Below, in pieces: positions 22,198-24,350 of a DNA stretch of 24,350 bases. The stretch comes from Brevundimonas sp. Its GTDB lineage: Bacteria > Pseudomonadota > Alphaproteobacteria > Caulobacterales > Caulobacteraceae. Each line of letters opens with the position of its first letter. Position 1 is the first letter of the stretch. A program made the translations under genes and the position numbers. The DNA lies in contig JAVHYH010000011.1 of assembly GCA_031119155.1 (NCBI GenBank), positions 1-24,350 on the forward strand. The letters are read 5' to 3'. A model generated the notes under the pieces. It worked only from the letters and a program-made list of their open reading frames with translations, was not told the origin of the DNA and did no database searches.

Positions 22198-23016
22198 ATG
22201 GTGATCGCCTCCTTCAACATCAACGGCGTACGGGGGCGTCTGGAGGTGCTGTTGCGCTGGCTGGAAACCCGCCGGCCGGATGTCGTCTGCCTGCAGGAGC
22301 TCAAGGCGCCCCAGACGGCGTTTCCCCGCGCCGCGCTGGAGGCGGCGGGCTACGGCTCCGTCTGGCTCGGCCAGAAGAGCTGGAACGGCGTCGCCATCCT
22401 GGCACGGGACGCCGAGCCTATCGTGACGCTCCGAGGCTTGCCGGGGGAACAGGAGGATGCGCAGAGCCGGTACATCGAAGCGGCGGTCAACGGCGTGCTG
22501 ATCGGCTGCCCCTATCTGCCCAACGGCAATCCCTGGCCGGGGCCGAGGTTCGACTACAAGATGCGCTGGTTCGAACGCCTCAGCGCCCGGGCAAGGGTCC
22601 TGATCGACACCGGGGCGCCGGTGGTCCTCGCCGGCGACTTCAACGTCATCCCGACCGACGAGGATGTGTATTCGCCGGAGCGCTGGACGGACGACGCCCT
22701 GTTCCGGATCGAGGCGCGGGAGGCCTTCGCGCGGCTATGCGCCCAGGGTTGGACCGACGCCCTTCGCGCCGTGCACCCTGACGAGGCCCCCTATACCTAC
22801 TGGAGCTATCTTCGGAATCGTTACGCGCGGGACCACGGCCTTCGGATCGACCACCTGCTCCTGAGCCCGGATCTCGCACGACGCCTCAAGCGCGCCGAGG
22901 TCGATCGGAACGTGCGCGGCTGGGAGCGGACGAGCGACCATGCGCCGGTCTGGATTGAACTGGCGGACCGGGCCGTTCGCCGCAGGACGAAACCGGCGAG
23001 CGCCCGTGCGGTTTGA
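22198..23016 (+). CDS. xthA: Exodeoxyribonuclease III (AP endonuclease, EEP fold)
   Basis: DNA-repair nuclease that cleaves at abasic sites and degrades 3' ends of duplex DNA in base-excision repair. It is 272 residues, within the family range. ExoIII/APE1 signatures are in order: SFNINGVRGR (Asn7), VVCLQELK (metal ligand Glu34), YLPNGNP, AGDFNVIP (Asp147, Asn149), LRIDHLLLSP (Asp218, His219) and TSDHAPV (catalytic pair Asp247-His248). The frame is open to 22093, but homology begins at the MVIASFNI methionine at 22198. Only GGGA about nine nt upstream serves as RBS. The C-terminal extension (RRRTKPASARAV) is basic. A DUF3833 gene follows closely, and with an alternative GTG start would overlap its end. 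Confidence 0.93.
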   Translation: MVIASFNINGVRGRLEVLLRWLETRRPDVVCLQELKAPQTAFPRAALEAAGYGSVWLGQKSWNGVAILARDAEPIVTLRGLPGEQEDAQSRYIEAAVNGVLIGCPYLPNGNPWPGPRFDYKMRWFERLSARARVLIDTGAPVVLAGDFNVIPTDEDVYSPERWTDDALFRIEAREAFARLCAQGWTDALRAVHPDEAPYTYWSYLRNRYARDHGLRIDHLLLSPDLARRLKRAEVDRNVRGWERTSDHAPVWIELADRAVRRRTKPASARAV

Positions 23017-23044
23017 GGGTCAGACGGCACGCACGGACGACCTG

Positions 23045-23533
23045 ATGAACATCTCCGACTTCGACGGCACGATCCCCGAATACCGCCCGGAAATCTTCCT
23101 CGCCGGTCGACTGGAGGGGTGGGGAATTCTCGAGCGCGTCACGGGCGGCCTGCAACAACGTTTCACCGTCCAGGCGCAGGGCCGGTTCGATGGCGCCGAG
23201 CTGGTCTTCACCGAAACCTGGACCTTCGACGACGGTCATGTCGATACCCTCAACTGGCGCATCCGCCCGGTCGGAGATGGTCGCTATGTCGGGTCCGAAG
23301 ATCGGCTGGACGGCCAGGCTGAAGGGGAGCGGGCGGGCAGTGCCTTCCATTGGCGTTACAGTCGGGACGTGCCCCAGAAGGGCGGGGCGTCGACCAGGCT
23401 CAACTTCAGTGACTGGTTCTATCGCATCGATGCCCGCGTCACGATGGCCAAGGGAACCGCGGGCCGTCTTGGCCTTCCCTTTGCCACCGCCCATGTCCTC
23501 TACCGGCGGCTCGACGACTGGACGCGGACCTGA
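23045..23533 (+). CDS. DUF3833 family protein
   Basis: A 162-residue protein that matches the DUF3833 pattern: FLAGRLEGWGILERVTG, QRFTVQAQGRF, ETWTFDDGHVDTLNWRI, GDGRYVG, GEAEG-like GQAEGERAGSAFHWRY, and the LNFSDWFYRIDARVTMAKGTA block. The family is of unknown function, with a lipocalin-like beta-rich appearance. Many relatives are lipoproteins; this copy has no signal peptide or lipobox, so it is probably cytoplasmic. Two starts compete: the ATG at 23045, just before the conserved part, and a GTG at 23006 that would overlap the exonuclease III stop. Neither has a strong RBS. Close spacing to xthA suggests co-transcription. Confidence 0.82.
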   Translation: MNISDFDGTIPEYRPEIFLAGRLEGWGILERVTGGLQQRFTVQAQGRFDGAELVFTETWTFDDGHVDTLNWRIRPVGDGRYVGSEDRLDGQAEGERAGSAFHWRYSRDVPQKGGASTRLNFSDWFYRIDARVTMAKGTAGRLGLPFATAHVLYRRLDDWTRT

Positions 23534-23560
23534 CGGAACATGACGCATTCCTCCCGGGGC

Positions 23561-23588
23561 TTGCGGGTTCACATTGGTGCGCCCTAGC
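23561..23588 (+). promoter_or_regulatory. Candidate housekeeping promoter
   Basis: TTGCGG at 23561 and CCTAGC at 23583, 16 nt apart, resemble the -35 and -10 of alphaproteobacterial vegetative promoters (TTGACG; GCTANAWC in Caulobacter). Transcription would begin about 23 nt before the ATG at 23618, leaving room for the GGAGG site. This is a weak match by eye. Confidence 0.25.
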
Positions 23589-23617
23589 TGGCAGGGAACC
23601 CTGTCCGGAGGTTAAAC

Positions 23618-24031
23618 ATGTCGGCTCTTCTTCTGGCGCTGCTGGTGCAGGACGTCGCCGTGCGGGCGGTCGAGGCCCCCGCCGCCTCGCCCTGGTCGGA
23701 GACCTATACAGCGACCTGCGGCGCCGACCGGATCGAGGTGTCGCGTGTCGTGCGTCCGCAAGGCCGGCCTGCGGTGATCCTGATCAATGGCGTTCCGGCG
23801 CGTGGCGACGCCGCCGCCCTGAGCGCCGCGCTGTCGGGGGAGGGCGTGGCCTATCGGATGTCATTCCAGTGCCAGCCGGGAGACCAGGCCTTTCTGATCC
23901 GCTGGGTTGGGGGAAGGTCCGTCGCCGGCGGCGAACCGCTCTTCACGACCGGCTCGGCCCTCGCGCACGACGGCGCTATCGTCGATGTGCGGTCGGAGGA
24001 CACGGGCCGTGACGCCTTCTGGTATCGTTGA
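23618..24031 (+). CDS. Small, possibly exported protein of unknown function (137 aa)
   Basis: An unrecognised 137-residue protein. The short hydrophobic N-terminus MSALLLALLVQDVAVRAVEAPA could act as a minimal signal peptide, though no basic residue precedes it, so export is uncertain. The rest is beta-rich: YTATCGADRIEVSRVV, AVILINGVPARG, AYRMSFQCQPGDQAFLIRWVG, then a polar end, GRDAFWYR. Two cysteines (34 and 83) could form a disulfide if it is exported. The start is strong: ATG with CCGGAGG seven nt upstream, and a candidate promoter at 23561-23588. It is convergent with the 57-aa gene at 24052, with 20 nt between stops. Confidence 0.75.
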   Translation: MSALLLALLVQDVAVRAVEAPAASPWSETYTATCGADRIEVSRVVRPQGRPAVILINGVPARGDAAALSAALSGEGVAYRMSFQCQPGDQAFLIRWVGGRSVAGGEPLFTTGSALAHDGAIVDVRSEDTGRDAFWYR

Positions 24032-24051
24032 GGCGCCGACGCCATCCCGGC

Positions 24052-24225
24052 TCAGGACTTGAAGGTGTCGCCGATCTCGGTGGCGTCCGGTCCATCGGGC
24101 CCCGCCTTTCGACGAGACTGCTCTCCCACGGCCTTCACCTTGCGGTCCGGCGTGGTCTGATCCGGCTTGCCGCCGGGCATGGCGCCGTTGGCCTTCCGGC
24201 CCTCGGTCTGACGGGGGTCTGACAT
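24052..24225 (-). CDS. Small hydrophilic protein, unknown (57 aa)
   Basis: A 57-residue very hydrophilic protein: MSDPRQTEGRKANGAMPGGK, then KPDQTTPDRKVKAVGEQSRRKAGPDGPDATEIGDTFKS. It has no cysteine, no aromatic residue except one Phe near the end, and alternating basic and acidic patches, so it is probably disordered. The ATG at 24225 has GAGGAA at ideal distance; an ATG two codons earlier (24231) would sit inside that RBS. Codon composition is like that of its neighbours. It resembles in style the small stress-induced hydrophilic proteins of alphaproteobacteria, but I do not recognise a family. Confidence 0.6.
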   Translation of the reverse strand: MSDPRQTEGRKANGAMPGGKPDQTTPDRKVKAVGEQSRRKAGPDGPDATEIGDTFKS

Positions 24226-24294
24226 CAGCATTTCCTCTCGGTTGACCGGGGGGGCGCCGCACGACGAACACCGTCGGCCTGCGGCCTCGGGCGG

Positions 24295-24350
24295 CTATCG
24301 GGGCGCGTCTTGGTTCGCTTCATACAGCTGGTCGACCATCAGCTGATGGT
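24295..24350 (-). CDS. C-terminal tail of a gene entering from the right edge
   Basis: On the minus strand a frame enters from the window edge and reads HQLMVDQLYEANQDAPR before a TAG stop at 24297-24295. The composition is protein-like and the other two frames stop within the same stretch. Seventeen residues are too few to assign a family. The tail is 69 nt upstream of the 57-aa gene and on the same strand, so they could be co-transcribed. Confidence 0.35.
   Translation of the reverse strand, partial: HQLMVDQLYEANQDAPR
24335..24350. repeat. 16-bp perfect palindrome at the window edge
   Basis: ACCATCAGCTGATGGT reads the same on both strands. A smaller palindrome, TGGTCGACCA, lies directly before it at 24329-24338, and CAGCTG occurs twice. 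It falls within the putative coding tail above, so coding constraint or chance may explain it. It could continue beyond the window. Confidence 0.5.

Noticed and set aside
1..24350. CRISPR arrays, insertion sequences, rRNA genes or known riboswitches
   Set aside because: No regularly spaced repeats, terminal inverted repeats with a transposase, rRNA-like sequence, or conserved aptamer pattern was seen on either strand.

Overview
The window is a high-GC chromosomal segment whose gene content (AST arginine catabolism, TamA/TamB, an AMACR-type racemase, many hybrid histidine kinases, CheR/CheB outside a chemotaxis operon) fits an alphaproteobacterium, most likely of the Caulobacterales (Brevundimonas-like). 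The genus is inference; no rRNA or other marker is present.

Layout. (1) 1-3129, minus strand: a tight arginine succinyltransferase operon reading M20 hydrolase -> astA -> astD, with astD cut by the window edge. (2) 3233-3769, plus: a four-helix membrane protein. (3) 3774-9793, minus: tamA-tamB, the outer-membrane/periplasm-spanning transport and assembly module, both apparently starting with TTG and overlapping by 4 nt. A small lipoprotein gene precedes them. (4) 10347-12083, plus: a six-TM hybrid histidine kinase, convergent with an AMACR-like CoA racemase/transferase (12087-13178, minus). (5) 13304-13380: tRNA-Lys(UUU). (6) 13381-15640: a visibly less GC-rich accessory stretch next to the tRNA. 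It holds a small basic MPRGDK-type protein with a stress-sigma-like promoter, two small unknown genes, a Crp/Fnr regulator and a decayed DUF488 gene. (7) 15722-21703, minus: the most interesting block, a four-gene, fully overlapping signalling operon. In order it encodes a CHASE3-GAF-coiled-coil histidine kinase with three receivers, a CheR methyltransferase, a stand-alone CheB methylesterase, and a receiver-histidine kinase. No MCP, CheA or CheW is present. (8) 21855-24350: a small unknown gene, exonuclease III, a DUF3833 protein, a possibly exported small protein, a 57-aa hydrophilic protein, and the tail of one more gene at the edge.

How the genes may work together. Regions 1-5 look like ordinary core genome. 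Regions 6-8 look like an accessory sensory/stress neighbourhood. The kinase of block 7 carries a long Glu/Gln-rich heptad coiled coil with Glu-Glu pairs, between its sensory domains and its catalytic core. CheR and CheB are translationally coupled to it. My main hypothesis is that the two enzymes reversibly methylate this coiled coil, giving adaptation to a histidine kinase rather than to a chemoreceptor, and that the receiver-kinase continues the phosphorelay. This is inference from architecture and gene order; the sequence alone cannot prove it.
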